Source: Eriocheir sinensis (Eukaryota > Arthropoda > Malacostraca > Decapoda > Varunidae). From it: a stretch of 64,000 nucleotides of DNA. Positions within the stretch are counted from its first letter, which is position 1. Every line of letters starts with the position of its first letter. This document shows positions 13,190 through 26,420 of the stretch, piece after piece. The stretch lies in the NCBI RefSeq assembly GCF_024679095.1, contig NC_066563.1:3177428-3241427 (forward strand). The letters run 5' to 3'. A program made the position numbers and the translations under genes. Below the pieces are notes generated by a model. It worked only from the letters and a program-made list of their open reading frames with translations. It was not told the origin of the DNA and made no database searches.

Positions 13190-14468
13190 ATACTAGTGCC
13201 AGCAGTGGCAGCAACAGCGGAACGTTGTACTTATATAGTAGTATCTTCTAATCATGAGCCCCGTCCAGCATGGTGCACTTCTTCGCCCTCCCCGCCAGAG
13301 GGACGGGGCGGCGAGGGAGACGAGAGGCGCTGCTGGCGGGGGTGAGAGCTGACCAACTTTCTCGTCCACGCCAAGGTCCAGCCAGGCAGCCGCCCCTCCC
13401 TCTCCTACGGTCACTCATGTGGGGACAAACGGAGAGGGAAGGAAAAAGAGGGGAGAATGGCAGAGATAGAACAGGGAATGAAAACATCTGTGCTTGAATG
13501 GCAAGTTGCTGGGGTGTGAAGTGGAGGGCGCCGGTCTCAAGGTGAGTGTGAGAGCACGCAGCACCTCGCACCTGGCGGACACAGGTGTGAGGGAAAGGTG
13601 TCCAAGTGAAGGCAAACTAATCAACATATTTTATCCTTCACTTTTTTTTTCTCTCTCTTCAACTGATGAGAAAAATCTTGCCTCGGCTTTTTATTCGTTT
13701 AAGGGACTGGCAATCGACTATAGACATTTTTTTACTGATGTGGGTCTCTTACAACGTCTCGGTTTCATCTCATTTCTGCCAGTTGATTAGTCCTTTGCTT
13801 CTCCTTCCACTGGCCTTAAGAAATTCTTCACTTGCCTTCCACGATTTGTTGTATGAAAGGAAGGTCAAATTTTAGCTTCCCAATGCAAACCTTTTTTCCA
13901 GTCCGCTTAAAAGTTTTCTTTGCTGCTGTTCTTTCGCTCTCTTTTTATGCTACTCACACAATAGATTAAACCAAATACATGTCTTGAGATCTCATTTTTT
14001 TGTTAATACGTTTCAGCTGAAATCGGGTACTGAACAGTGCTGTACTCTTGGAGAAAAATATTTGAGAATTCCACTTGATCACAGACAAAAACATTCACTT
14101 TCTTTTTTTGCTCTCCGCCCCTCAGTGCCACTCATCTCCGCCAAGGTGGGCCGCGGCGGGGATGCTTCACGGCGCCTCAGAATCCTAAACCTTCCTCACC
14201 AACACGCTCCTCCTCCTCCTCCTCGCTTTCTAGACTCCTGAAACCTTTAATTAACAACCTTCACTACACACAACTCCTCCCCTAATATGGTAAAAAAAAA
14301 GAGCCGCGAGTGAAAACAAACCTGCAATGTGTGTCTTGTCTATTTATAATTACATGATTCAGTCAAGCTCGTATTGCCCCGTACTAACCACATTTTAGGA
14401 TATAATTCCTTTAAGTTATGTACACAGCACTACTTTGAGCACACGTGGTATTGTATGACTGTGTGCGC
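13190..14468. other. Mostly unique; GC-rich patch at 13255-13420
   Basis: The GC-rich patch is open in several frames on both strands, but no frame stands out and no domain is visible. Confidence 0.5.
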
Positions 14469-14493
14469 GTGTGTGTGTGTGTGTGTGTGTGTG
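14469..14493. repeat. (GT)n microsatellite, 25 bp
   Basis: Short GT run. Confidence 0.95.
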
Positions 14494-14815
14494 AATGAAC
14501 ACGTATCAATTTTCACAACTTTTTATCAAGGTCTACACTTCACGCTTGGAGGACGAGCATCTTTTACACCGGAATCTCGCCGAGGCATCGATCCTCAGAT
14601 CATTAAAACTTCAACACGGCCGCTCTTCGTTCCGGCAACTTCCTTCCCTCGCTAAACCTTCATCAAAATCTATAAAGAAACGAAACACAAGCCTTCCTCT
14701 GATCCAAAAAGACGCCACACTGAAGACTTCTGGGCACAATCAAGCCGCGTGACCGTCAATCAAGCGAAGAGAACGAGGGCTGGCGAAAAGACAGGTAAGA
14801 CGAGAAAGAAATAAT

Positions 14816-15705
14816 GACTGAGACGTAAATGAAACGTAAGAAAGTAAAGGATTAGAAGGCAAGTAAAGCAGGTGGTGGTAGTGATGGAACAGTGTGAGCC
14901 GGAGTAAAAGATGAGGCAGGTGTAGCAAGCAAAAGACAAACAGGATGCACGATGGCAGAAGCATATTGACTGAGGCGTAAATGAGCCTTAGGAAGTGAAG
15001 GATGAGAAAAAGGATGCAGCAGAGGGCGGTGAAGGGGATTCTGTGTTAGCAGGTGTACTTTGAGATAGCAGGTGCGGTAATGAGAAAGGCAGAGGAGGCA
15101 CAATAGCAGAGGGACAGGACAGTGACTCAGGCGTAGATGAAGCGTGAGGATGGGAAGGATAGGAGGGCGAGTCAGACATATGGTAGTGAAGGCTGCGATG
15201 GAGAGCGAAGGGGAGGAGGCAGGTGCGGAAATTAGAAAGGGAGAGGCGTCACCATTGCAGAGGGATAATGACTGAGGCGTAAATGAGGTGTGAGGAAGTG
15301 AGGGATAAGAGGGGGAGTCAGGCAGGTAGATGGTGGTGAAGGCTGTGATAGAGATCGTACGGGGTGGAGGCAGGTGCGATAATGAAAGACAGAGGAGGCA
15401 CCATTGCAGGATAGCTGATGACAGGCGTAGATGAAGTGTAAGGGAGTGAAGGATAAGAGGGTGAGTCAGACAGGTGGTGATGAAGGCTTTGATGGAGAGT
15501 AAGGTGTGGAGGCAGGTGTGATAACTGGAAAGACAGAGGATGCACCAGAGCAGAGGGGCAGGGACTGAGGCGTAAGTGAAGCGTGAGGAAGTGAAGGATA
15601 AGAGGGAAGTTGAGGCAGGTGGTGGTCGATGCAGGCTGAACAGGCGTAAGGGGGGAGGCAGGTGCTGAGCTGGGTGGTTGTGGCAGGGTGGTGGTAGGAA
15701 GGGGA
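14816..15705. repeat. Diverged ~150-bp tandem repeat, six units
   Basis: The anchor GACTGAGGCGTAAATGA (with variants) recurs at 14816, 14968, 15124, 15270, 15420 and 15563, spacings 152, 156, 146, 150 and 143 bp. Between anchors the units share GAAGTGAAGGATAAGAGGG, CAGGTGGTGGTGAAGGCT, GTGGAGGCAGGTG and AGAGGAGGCACCA in order. Indels break any reading frame. Confidence 0.92.
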
Positions 15706-18700
15706 GGCAGGAGCTGGCGTCGACAACTGAAACAGGTTTGTGGTCGAAGGGGAATGCGGCGGCGCTGAGGGACTGGCTACGGCTACCTATTACACTGGTC
15801 AGTCACACCATGTGGTCCCGGCACCCGGCCCAAGGGAAGCCATCAGAAGGTGACACTCACAAGACGAGCCAATCTTCACCTCTCATTATGAACAACAGCC
15901 GAAAAATTAGTGGTCAACGTAGTAATAGTAATTGTGGTGGTGATGGTGTTGGAGGCGGTAGAATTAGCAAAACTATTAATCCTCCATTGCAAAAAAAAAA
16001 AAGTACGGTAGCAAAATTAGTAGGGCTAGTCTAAGTAGTACTGATGGTGGAAGTAGTCAGTGGTAACAATACTTAAATTCATATTCGTATTGGGATGCTC
16101 TTAAATCTCAAAATCAAACATACCCATTTACTGCCATTTTTTTACAAACTTTTCCTCAGTTCTGCCGGTGTGTATATACTGACTTAGTCCACCACCCTTA
16201 TTGCACACAGATCTTTTACTTTACACCTCAGACCTTACACCTTTACTTCTACCCTACACCTTTACCTTAAACGTTAAGTCTAACTATATTACTGCCTTCA
16301 CTACCACCCCTCCCCACATACACCTCTAGACCAGGGTTCATACGGGTCACAAACTACTCTGTCGCAACTTGAGCAATTGATAACCAAGCACCAGACGACA
16401 TGAGGCACACAGCTGGCGGAGGCTTGCAAAAGGGTCGTGAAGGTGATGCAAAAATAAATCTGGGTCAAAGCAAGACAACTTAAGCCGAGACGTCCAGCGC
16501 AGCGACTACTACCTGCCTGCCCTTCCTGGGGGTGAGCACGGCAGCGTCACCTACATAGCCAGAGCCGCAGCCAGCTCCGCCTCGCCTCGCCCCGCCCTGA
16601 ATACCTCATTGACCGGCCGAGGCGCTTCCTTCCCGCCCCCCGCAGCCTTCTCACGCCAGTCCATGCAGCATAACAAGGAAAATCGCCCGCCATTTCATTG
16701 CACTCAAGTTAAGCTCGATCACATTTTTGTCCTCGCGCAGGTTCCTAGCCTTCCATGGGTTCCTTCCTGCTGACCTGCATGCACGTGCTGACCGCCTGAC
16801 CGCCAAACACCTTTCCCTCCAAGCTGCCGCAGGACCACCACCACCAAGATCACCAATCAGAAAGCCACCAAAATATAGTTTAGATTCGTCCTCGATCGTT
16901 AGTAACTTCAGGGGATAACAAAAACTTCTCCAATTTCATCTTTGTTGATATGAAATACACAGTTTCTTTAACGTTAAACATCAACGTTAAGGTAATGAGG
17001 TGTAGAGTATCAAGGGACTGACCGTGGTGGATCTTTTTTTATATTTTCATCCCCTTACGGTGCCATTTTAAGAATTATTTTAGTATCGTCGTAATAATAG
17101 TCTTTTTTATTTCATTCAAGAGAAGCAGAATTTTGAAGATTTCTCTTTCTTTCATTTGCATAGCCAGCGATGTTTCGACTTAACACAAGAAAGGCAACCT
17201 AAGACATTCGCACCGTGGGATCTGCAGCTGTGCCAGTATTTCCTAAACTGTGTTTCCAATACCGTAACTGGATGAGAAGTCTGCTAAGTCAAGGTGTAAA
17301 TAGGTGCAAGGAAAAAGAGATGGAGGTGGTCAGACGCCACCCAAGGCTTCGTCACTGGTCAAGGCCGCAAGGAGACCCAGGACACTGTGACGCCCGCCCT
17401 GCCCCGCACCACACCTGGCCAAGGCCTTCCTTATTACAATGTCTTGACCTGAGGCACACTACTGCATTGTCATCATGAACTACTATTACTACTACAACTA
17501 CTACTACTACTACTGAAAATAATAAATAGTAATAACATCAATAATAATTCTGTCAAGTGACATTTACCAGATGTCAGGCGTTGACGTGTCCTCGAGCATC
17601 CAGATCAGAGGTGAAGCTTTCTTACTGCATTCAAAGTCAAAGGTGCAATGATTGGGTCGACAGGTCCACTAAGGAGCACATAACCAGGTAGACGACACGA
17701 CGTTAGCGTATTTACAGGAACGAGTTGAAGCATTCTAACTTTTTCCTTTTACTTCCTATGTATTCAAGTGCTTTTCTCACTCCTTCCATTAGTCGTTTGG
17801 GTTTGTACGCGAGTTGTGTCATGGAAATAACACACACGCTCTCACAAACGTTCATGCTCCAATCCCTTCCCTCCCGGCTTACTGCACCAAATTAAGAATG
17901 CGCAAGTCATTTCAGTTCTTGCATGTTCCCAGGTATGGTGGCAACAGGAGAATTTGGGAACACCAACATGAATTCTGTTAAAAAGTGTAACGGTTTTCAG
18001 AACGTCGCCACCAATCAAACTTCACAAATGAACACTCAGTGACTTTAAATTTTATAATAAAAAAAACTTTACTTATGCTCCCAGATCCATGACCTAGGTA
18101 ATACTGCAACTTGGTACATTTTTTTAGTTCTTTATTTTTACTTTTCGTTTTCCATAGCTCTCCCTGCCATCCATGATAACCCTCTATTACCAAAGTGTCA
18201 TTTTTAAAAAAAAGTTTCCTTGTGTTCCCAGATGTCCAAGGAGCTCCCTGTAGGCCTACTTAAAAATGCTGGCTGTCCTGAGGCTTCGTGAACTGAAAAT
18301 GCACGAAGGGGCTCAGGATCAACGTTCACTAGCATTCAGGACAATTGACCTATATAAAACGGCTCGTGCCAACTGACCCGGTAAGGCATGAGTTATCACC
18401 TGGATCTCCGAGGTAATGTTTTATTTGGATCAACTGTGCATCAGCGAAATAATAGAAAGTATGTCAACAGGGTCATGATTTATTCTCATCTTGCTATCAA
18501 TCACATGGATTCCACAGTTTATCTGGAAATAAGATAATCTTTTACTTGACTTCATCTCTCTCGAGTAATGCGACAGCTAGCAACATAACAGCATACAGAA
18601 TTTTTAGAATTTGTATAAGTAACACCACTCTGGTACCTTCGTTAGGGCGTCTAATACATAAAACACAAGAACAAGCAAGAAACAGACACATGCAGAAAAT

Positions 18701-18866
18701 AATTCCGGAATGGAATGGATAATATATTGCTGTAAAACGGCACTGCCCAATACCTAGTTCAATAAATTTCCGCAAAAACAAATGACCAGTTATGACCATG
18801 AGCGAAAAATATCTACCATACGACTGAACCTCAGTGATGCGATATTTTGACTCTTTTTCCCTATTT

Positions 18867-18869
<3 letters not shown>
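15706..18869. other. Largely unique sequence, no gene recognised
   Basis: 16500-16660 is GC-rich (CCGCCTCGCC-type), possibly regulatory, with no TATA or coding evidence. The rest has ordinary composition and short frames. Confidence 0.5.

Positions 18870-18897
<28 letters not shown>
18870..18897. repeat. Poly-T run, 28 bp
   Basis: Uninterrupted T run, equal to a minus-strand A tail. Nothing recognisable precedes it on that strand. Confidence 0.93.
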
Positions 18898-18900
<3 letters not shown>

Positions 18901-19765
18901 TACGTGACTGACACTACATTAGTTTTCCTGATGGTTTCTAACATGGAACTGACGGTTTGTGGCCACGACAGTCCAGCAAGGCAAGCACCGCAGGAGGTGG
19001 AGCTGAGGCAGAGGCGCGTCTTTCAAGGCTACAGTTGCATTTTTTAGCCGCCACCAGCACCATCACCACCACCGCCGCGAAAAACAATAGTTGGACGACC
19101 ATAACAGCCTCTACAGTCTCACAACCCAATAATCTGCACCGATGAATTATTTTCTTGAAGTCCGTATACGCTGATACATGTTATTACCCACGGAGAAGCA
19201 TCGTCTTATCGCTGACAGAGGCCGAGTCTGTGTGGCTCTCAAGTGTGCCTCATGTTGGAGACTCCACCACCAGCAAGGCGGCCTGACAGTCCTTCAGCAT
19301 CGAATGATTTTTTAAATAAAGCTTTTCAAAGTATCATTTTCCATTAAGCTAAAAATAAGTGTGAAGCGCATACAATATCCAAGTCATCTTACGTCAACTA
19401 AAATTAATTAATGGTCTGGCAACTCGCAAGTACCGTGGGGACTCCCCCCTTGAGTGCTTGCATTTCGAATTTAAGCGAACACCTTTAAACACTACCAAAA
19501 GCTATGTAATGACCCTTTCAACCCCCTGCACTGTGCCTGAAACATTACAGAGGTGACCTTCACCCCACAATACCAACCAGCCCCCCCACATCCTGTTCCG
19601 CTGTATAGACACAGTCTAGGCCCCCCCACCAGCGAGGGGCTCCCGCCTGGCGCCGTCCTCTGGCTTGCCTTGGGGCCCCATTACTCCAGCCTTACTCTTG
19701 GACTACCGAGAAACTGCATACTGGCAGCTGGTGACTGCTAACACCAACAACGATGGCCAATAACT

Positions 19766-19816
<51 letters not shown>

Positions 19817-21232
19817 ATATGGTGACGAAAACAACATCACCTTTAAAATGTTTGGATTGATGATGACGTGTTCACAATTGTGTCAATAAACAAAGGTCAC
19901 CTGAGCTCAGTGATTTGTATGGGCATGTCTCTGCCAACAAAGGCCAGCCAATGACTGTGAAAGACTGCATGAACACATGTGCAGGCGAGCACACCATGTT
20001 GTAAATAGGCCAAGATTCGCCATTCTGCAGCGGCCGTGAGACTGGCTCAGCTCTCCCCGCCACGCAAGCCTGACGGCTCTGAGGATGAAACAGAGCACCA
20101 ATGTGTGGATGTGAATATGAAGAGCCGTGAGGCTGGAGCCCTGCTCACTGATGGGGGGATTAAAGAGGACCTCCCAACCCCTGGAGAGGACAAAGCCAGG
20201 TGTTCGGGTGAGCGGGTTCCTGGGTTCCGGGGCTCCCTTACCTTGCATGGTGACGGTGAGGGCTGCAGCGGTGGATGGGACGAAGGCTGCACAGCATAAC
20301 ACCCTCCAGGGAGCACAGTGATGATACGTGTTCAGCTTCAAGCCGGCACCACACCACGAACAGAACCCGCCAGGCCAACTGACGCCGTGGCCACCTCACA
20401 ACCTGCTTTCCGCCTCTCTCCTAGCACCACGGAACACCCGACTGTATCACGCGCTTCACCACATAGTCACATACACTGTAGGCAATTCCTTAAGTAGCAG
20501 AACACTCAAAATGGATTAGATTTCCCTTTCAATGGAAAGGTGTAAAGACGGGCGACATCGCCCTCCCGTCCAACAGGATGGCCCACGCCAGACTGAGGCA
20601 AGGTTAGGTTCGCCGAGGAGAGAGGCCGAGACAACCATCACCGCCTCAGTTACCAATTCACCTTTCAGACCACCATATGCCCGACGACGCTCTGCCTTCC
20701 CCGTACCCTCTTCTACCCAAGGCTTCTATCCCCCTGGCTGAGGGTGGCTTCCTCGAGCACTGCCCCAACACAACACTCACGGCAGGCACTTCACCCCCCG
20801 CGAGGCCTCTCGAGGCCACTCTCGTGAATGATTTTTTCTTTTCTTTTTTATATATGTAACATGGACTGGAGACCGACGTTTCAGTTTGACCTTTCACAAG
20901 GTAAAATTAGGAAAATCAACCAAAAGTATTTTTGTGAAGCACTGAAACTCCGATTAGTTCAATAACTAATAAACGTTAATACATAAACAACATTAATGTT
21001 GACAATGTAGTACTTAATTGTCTTACTTCGATTTGTTTATTTTCTTACCGAGGACGACGCTAAGCTCCATAATTAATTTATATCCTCAGTCGTGTAGTGA
21101 AGCACAACATTGATACAAAAAATAAATCAATACAAGCCACGAAGTAATCAGTCACCGACAGGTATTACCACACCATAAAACCATGGCATTACCCTAGGGA
21201 GGAACACTGCCAGTTTTTGGGTGTAAAGGGAA
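18898..21232. other. Largely unique sequence, no gene recognised
   Basis: A GC-rich segment at 20040-20330 is open on both strands, with a possible splice donor at 20240-20241 on the minus strand (see findings). Confidence 0.5.
19767..19817. repeat. (TAG)n microsatellite, 51 bp
   Basis: About 17 perfect TAG units. Confidence 0.98.
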
Positions 21233-21252
21233 GGGGGGGGGGGGGGGGGGGG
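21233..21252. repeat. Poly-G run, 20 bp
   Basis: Twenty consecutive G, with GGG just upstream at 21228-21230. Confidence 0.95.
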
Positions 21253-21433
21253 ACGACGCCACACCCGACAGATCACTTGAAGATTTTGTTTTGTTGTGTT
21301 TTCATAAACGGATGCAAGTTGACTTATGGTTCTTGTGGCCTCCTAAAACTTAAGGCTTTGATGGTGTGTGTGTGCTGCCTGGGGATACATGTAGTTACCT
21401 TTGAGTTATATTGATGAAGATGATGCTAGTTAT

Positions 21434-21484
21434 GGTGGTGGTGGTGGTGGTGGTGGCAATGTTGTTGTTGCTAGTATTGGTGAG

Positions 21485-21527
<43 letters not shown>
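21434..21527. repeat. (GTG)n and (GT)n microsatellites
   Basis: A GGT/GTG block near 21434-21456, then a 42-bp GT run at 21486-21527. Confidence 0.94.
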
Positions 21528-21529
<2 letters not shown>

Positions 21530-22854
21530 AAGAAATGCGTAAAATGATGTGCTCTAACAGTCGAAGTCGTTTGTTTGCGCTCCAATCCTCGAGTCAACGA
21601 ATTTTTAATGATCCTATGACTCTTATTCTCTTTACTCCCTACTCCATCGCCAACCCATTCTGAATACTAACACAAAATTCTTTATCTCGAAATAGCTTTG
21701 CCATTAGAGTTTAACGTACAAGGTTTTGGCTCTACATTATCTTTGGAGCATAGTGTTGAGATGTAATTCACACATTCCACACCATGCCATGCCAGCCCCT
21801 ACAACAGTCCCCAGCCCTGGTACGGAGCAGCAACACGACCCACTGTTAGGACATCACCCACCGGGTATAACTTTCCTACCAGGCTCAGAAAACGGAACCC
21901 ACACGATCCAACACTATTAAAAGACAAGATGAGGCCGGCATGCTCATCTGATATGAATATACACACATACACATAAAAAACATACACACAAAAAAAGAAA
22001 ACCACACATACATACAAGAAGACACATACTCAATCACTTACACTTTTCCTTTATCTCTCTCTTCCTTTCCCTCCTTCCCCTTGAGCAATGTCCGCACAAT
22101 ACATCCTCCCAAAGTATATATTAAGGGAAGAGAGAAGTTGTGTTTCGGAGTCATCACGGGACCGTGTTTACTCTTTAAGTTCTTGGAAGGACAGTATGGG
22201 GACTTATTTTGTTATTTTTCACATTAATTTGACTTCCTTACGTTAATATTTTTCGAGGAGATATGAAGTTAAGTGAAAGTGTCCTTCAAACCAAAATAAT
22301 GATGTTCAAATAGTGGTGGCCATTACATTTCTACTTCTCATCCTAATTAAAAAAAAAAAACTCTAATATAATAATCCTCATTGTTGTCATTGTGATCATC
22401 TGTATTATCCTTATTATCATGATCCATTGAAACAGCCAACAATTCCATGGCTCTTCAGTGTGCCTCAAACCCTCAGTGTGCAGAGCCTCCGGAGTCTGAA
22501 CAAAGGGGACGAAAACTAAGCTCCACGGCTCAACGCATCGCCACTTTCAGCGCCACACTGGCATGTTTGGTTTAATTAAGCGCCGGCCAGGCACGAGCCA
22601 CTTTCAAGGCTTTGTGAACTTGTTTCGGGAAAAATACAGGACGTGGAATTCGCGGCTCCACCACCCCGACCACCCTCTCTCCACACACATCACACCTCCC
22701 TCCACACTTGTTACCCCAACTGCCCCCATCAGTATCCTTCAACTCACTCACTAACCTTCTCTTTGGCAAATGCATAATCTTTAAGCCTTCTGGCGTACAA
22801 AAAATTACTCTTGAAAGAAAATTAATAAATGTAGAGATGCATTGACTGATAAGT
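21528..22854. other. No gene seen
   Basis: AT-rich unique sequence with short CA-like runs near 21960-22010. Confidence 0.6.
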
Positions 22855-22955
22855 AGTTAGATAGATAAAAAGAAAGGTGGATAGACAAATAGAGAGATAT
22901 ATAGATAGGTAGATGGACAGATACAGACATACGGACAGACAGACAGACGGATATA
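22855..22955. repeat. Degenerate GATA/GACA tetranucleotide tract
   Basis: Interspersed TAGA, GATA and GACA units, ending in (GACA)3. Confidence 0.8.
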
Positions 22956-23284
22956 TTGTAATACAAAAACACGTTTGGGTAGATGTGAGGTTATGAATTT
23001 ATTAATATATTTTCAGGTGTCGGCGGGCTTTGATCTTTCACACTAAGCCACGAGAAGTATTCATGTCGTAATTCAGCGGCTGATCAAAGCTTTTTTTTTT
23101 CTCAGGTTAACCGACTGCTCGCCCTCATGCAAAAAAGGATAGCAGATGCTGACACCAACACATCAAAGTCATGGCAGTAAAGATGCGGCACATGTGATGA
23201 GAGATAATGTTTATAATCTATAGAAGTAGTAGCGTGATGGGCGATGGAAGTGGTAAGATAGTAGTAGTAGTAGAAGTAGTAGTT

Positions 23285-23580
23285 TAGGGAGGCGGTGGCT
23301 GAGTGGTCAGCGTGCGGGCGTGGTAACCTGGAGGACCCGGTTTAATCCCGCCCGCCGCTAAAAGCCGAGAATTTTCAATCATCGCCCAGTGAGTTAAAAC
23401 TACCTACATGCTGCCCCGAAGACCACTTATCAACCCGAACTCTAGCAAAACTGTCTACAGTGGAACAGAGATGAGGTCCGGCGCCACTATAAACATTTGC
23501 CGGCACCATGAACGGGCTTGGGACGACCAGCAGGCCCCTTCAAGACAACCTACCGCTGCAACAGGCCGAACGCACAAAAA
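23285..23580 (+). mobile_element. tRNA-derived SINE inside a TAG array
   Basis: The head reads like a tRNA. An A box TGGCTGAGTGGTC lies at 23296-23308 and a degenerate B box GGTTTAATCCC at 23339-23349, about 31 bp apart. Outer bases GGCGG and CCGCC can pair as an acceptor stem. A non-tRNA body of about 220 bp follows, running to an A-rich stretch near 23575. TAG microsatellite lies on both sides (from 23262, and 23582-23640), so it either landed in a TAG array or its 3' end seeded one. The head resembles a serine- or leucine-type tRNA. It is not a functional tRNA, because the anticodon arm does not fold properly. Confidence 0.75.
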
Positions 23581-23581
23581 A

Positions 23582-23690
23582 TAGTAGTAGTAGTAGTAAT
23601 AGTAATAGTAGTAGTAGTAGTAGAAGTAGAAGTAGAGGTATCATTTATGTAGTAGTAGTAGTAGTAGTAGTAGTAGCAGTAATAAAAATG
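23582..23690. repeat. (TAG)n microsatellite, interrupted
   Basis: TAG units with AAG and TAA variants and a non-repeat gap near 23636-23648. It directly follows the SINE. Confidence 0.95.
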
Positions 23691-23997
23691 ATGGTGGTGG
23701 TAACAGCCAAACCCGCATCTATGAAAGTAAGAGCAGTACGAGAGTAAGTTATCATCATTCTCTTTCAGTATAATTGGTGGCATTGGCTTTCCGTTTATTA
23801 AGGCAACACGAGGCACACGCTGGGGCCGGTAATCGCTCCCATTAATCCATGTAATCCCCTGAAGCTGTGGCAACAATCACCCTATTATTCATTATTGTTT
23901 TCCCTTTGTGTTTTCCGTCATGGTGGTTGGCCGGCCGCCACCTGTCTGTTGGGTTCATGTCTAAAGCATGTTTGTTTGTGTGGAATGAATGTTTGCA

Positions 23998-24004
<7 letters not shown>

Positions 24005-24044
<40 letters not shown>

Positions 24045-24143
24045 TGTTGTTGTTATTGTTGTTGTTGTTGTAATTGTTGTTGTTGTTTATTTTAACCAAA
24101 CTTTTCTTTTTCTTCGTTATTTTTCGTACTACTACTACCACCG

Positions 24144-24175
<32 letters not shown>

Positions 24176-24180
24176 GCTAC
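24005..24180. repeat. (TAG)n-(TTG)n-(CTA)n inverted trinucleotide array
   Basis: TAG units at 24005-24044, TTG units to about 24091, then CTA units at 24128-24180. The TAG and CTA blocks are reverse complements and could pair as a hairpin. Confidence 0.95.
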
Positions 24181-24476
24181 TACCACTTCCACTACTGCCC
24201 TTACTGCTACTGCCACTATCACTTATTACTGCTTCTGTCAACAGCATCACCATATCATTATCACCATCATTCACTTCACTTCGGTAATCACACAATGAAC
24301 TGCACAACGCGGCTCATCCATTTCCTTTGATTAATGACTGAGGCAACACGCCCGTCCCGTCGCTGCTCCCTCCTGGCAGCTGCTGGTTCACCGATTCCTG
24401 CCCCTCAAATCCTGTCCCAGTATCTTGGCCCTTGGATGCGTTTTTGGCCCGTCTTTTCCCATGAAGCCAGAGCCAC

Positions 24477-24690
24477 CCATGCCCACCCTAGTCCCTTAGT
24501 AACGTTTCTGAGCTACTTTCTCTCATCCAGCCTTATCCATGCCCACCCTACCTCTTAGTAACGTGTCTGATCTACCTTCTCCCGTCTAACACTTCCCAGA
24601 CCCGCCCTTGTCCTATTGTTACGCTTCTTGTCCATCATATCCTGCCCAAACCCACTGTAGTTCCTCGGTAACAATACCCAACCCTCGACT
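24477..24690. repeat. Degenerate 60-bp tandem repeat
   Basis: CCATGCCCACCCTA starts at 24477 and 24537, each followed by CTTAGTAACGT and CTACYTTCTC. Looser units begin near 24596 and 24644 (CTATTGTTACGCTTCT, CCTCGGTAACA). Confidence 0.85.
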
Positions 24691-26420
24691 GACTCACCAA
24701 TACCCACTCTAGCCCACCATGATCTTGCTATGTTAATATAAATGATAGCTACATGTTTTATGAGATATTTTGTACATTTTCTGCAAGTAGAGATTGGGGT
24801 TTTATTTAAGGGAGGCTAGGTAACTATCTACTGGGTAAGACTGTAGGTAATTATTCGAAGAGGGGTCAGGTTGATATTTAAGGGAGTCTTGGGCACCATT
24901 TGGAAGCGTCGAGGTTGCATTATTTGGTGGAGTTTGTATGACACGACGCAGAGGTTAGTCATTTGTTGTGCCACCCAGGACAGTCTGAATTTAATCCATT
25001 ATATCCAATTTTTCCCCCTCTGCACGCTGGAGAAAACCCTCTTACACCTGGCAGTCTCACCTACTCTGCAGGCTCAAAGAGGAAAGCGAAGAAAGGTTTG
25101 CATGATTTATATTTCCGCCTCGCAGCTCTGTCCACCGTCGCAACACTTTATCACACCCTTCTGACATTGAGACAACACCTGGCAGACACACCTTCGAGTC
25201 CAGGGGTAAGGGAGGAAAGGTTATTTTAGGAAGAGGCAGCGAAGTCTCACGTGGCACAAGACACGTTGGCTACTCTATTCACGTAACCTTTGTGAATAAG
25301 CCCCGCCCACATCACCAGTGCAATCACCAATGAGATTTCACCTTTCCCAGTATCCACCAGTCGCATGGAGTCTGAGCTGGAGAGTGTGCGTGATAATTGC
25401 GAGAGTGCTATGACCCCCAGCGAATCGCCATGCACCCCATGCCGCGTCCAAGGATGTGTGCTGAGTGTTAATTCATCCATGGTATATCTATCGTCTGCCC
25501 GAGTCTCCGGGTATCGGGGCACATGACGCGAAGGAGAACACGTACTGAAGGCTTGACTGGAGGCACATTCCACGCCCTTTTAATTAAGTGACAAATGATG
25601 CGAAATGAATAGCAATTAAATCAGAGGAAATGTATAAATGTGCAGAGTATTCAGAGTAAGTAAAAGTATTCAGGCGTTGCGGCACATGTCACACCCAGCC
25701 ACTTGCAGGAGTCACATGTCAGCCTGTTAACAAGCATGGTAAGCGGCAAACGATGAAGAATAAACTGCAGTAGAAAAATAGGAGGAGTAATCAGTTAATA
25801 TGTATATGGTCAAATCTCGTTCTTTTTTCTCTTGTCGGAGCAGTGTCTAACGGCCTTTGTTGCTGTTTTTGTCGGTCAGCTTACACGCTTGATGAAAAGG
25901 TAAAGGATGGGAAACGAACCATGATAAAAAAGAAAGAGTATGAATAAATTAATAATGAAGCCGCAGCTCACTTAGTTCACACGCAAAATAAAATGGGAGA
26001 GGGTGGAGAATAGATCATAGTGGAAAATAAAGTATATGAATGAATGAATGATGGAGTCACATATCAGTTAGTTTACATGGCATTACAGAGTTCTGAATGA
26101 TGCAGAAACAAACATAGTGAAAGAAAGGAAGTATATGTATGAATGAATAGTGGAGTCACATTTCTGTTAGTCTACACGCACAAGAAAGTGATGAATGATG
26201 GAGAATAAACTATACTCATAAAAGAGAGAGTAAAGTGATAAATGGTGCTGGAGTCTTATTACACACCATTAATAAAGGAGATAAATGATATACAATAAGC
26301 CATACGCAAGACGAAAATACGAAACAATGAGAACGTCAACAATACTCTGACTTCATAACGCGTGTAAATAACAACGGCAAAACGTTAGCATTAATTAAAT
26401 TAAGAGAGAAGAGTGTGAAA
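24691..26420. other. No gene seen
   Basis: Unique sequence. 25600-26400 is AT-rich with recurring GAATGAATGA and GGAGTCACAT words, hinting at another very old tandem repeat. Confidence 0.5.

Noticed and set aside
23285..23357. Functional tRNA
   Set aside because: Only the A and B boxes and outer stem are tRNA-like; the B box is degenerate and the anticodon arm does not fold, so it is a SINE head.
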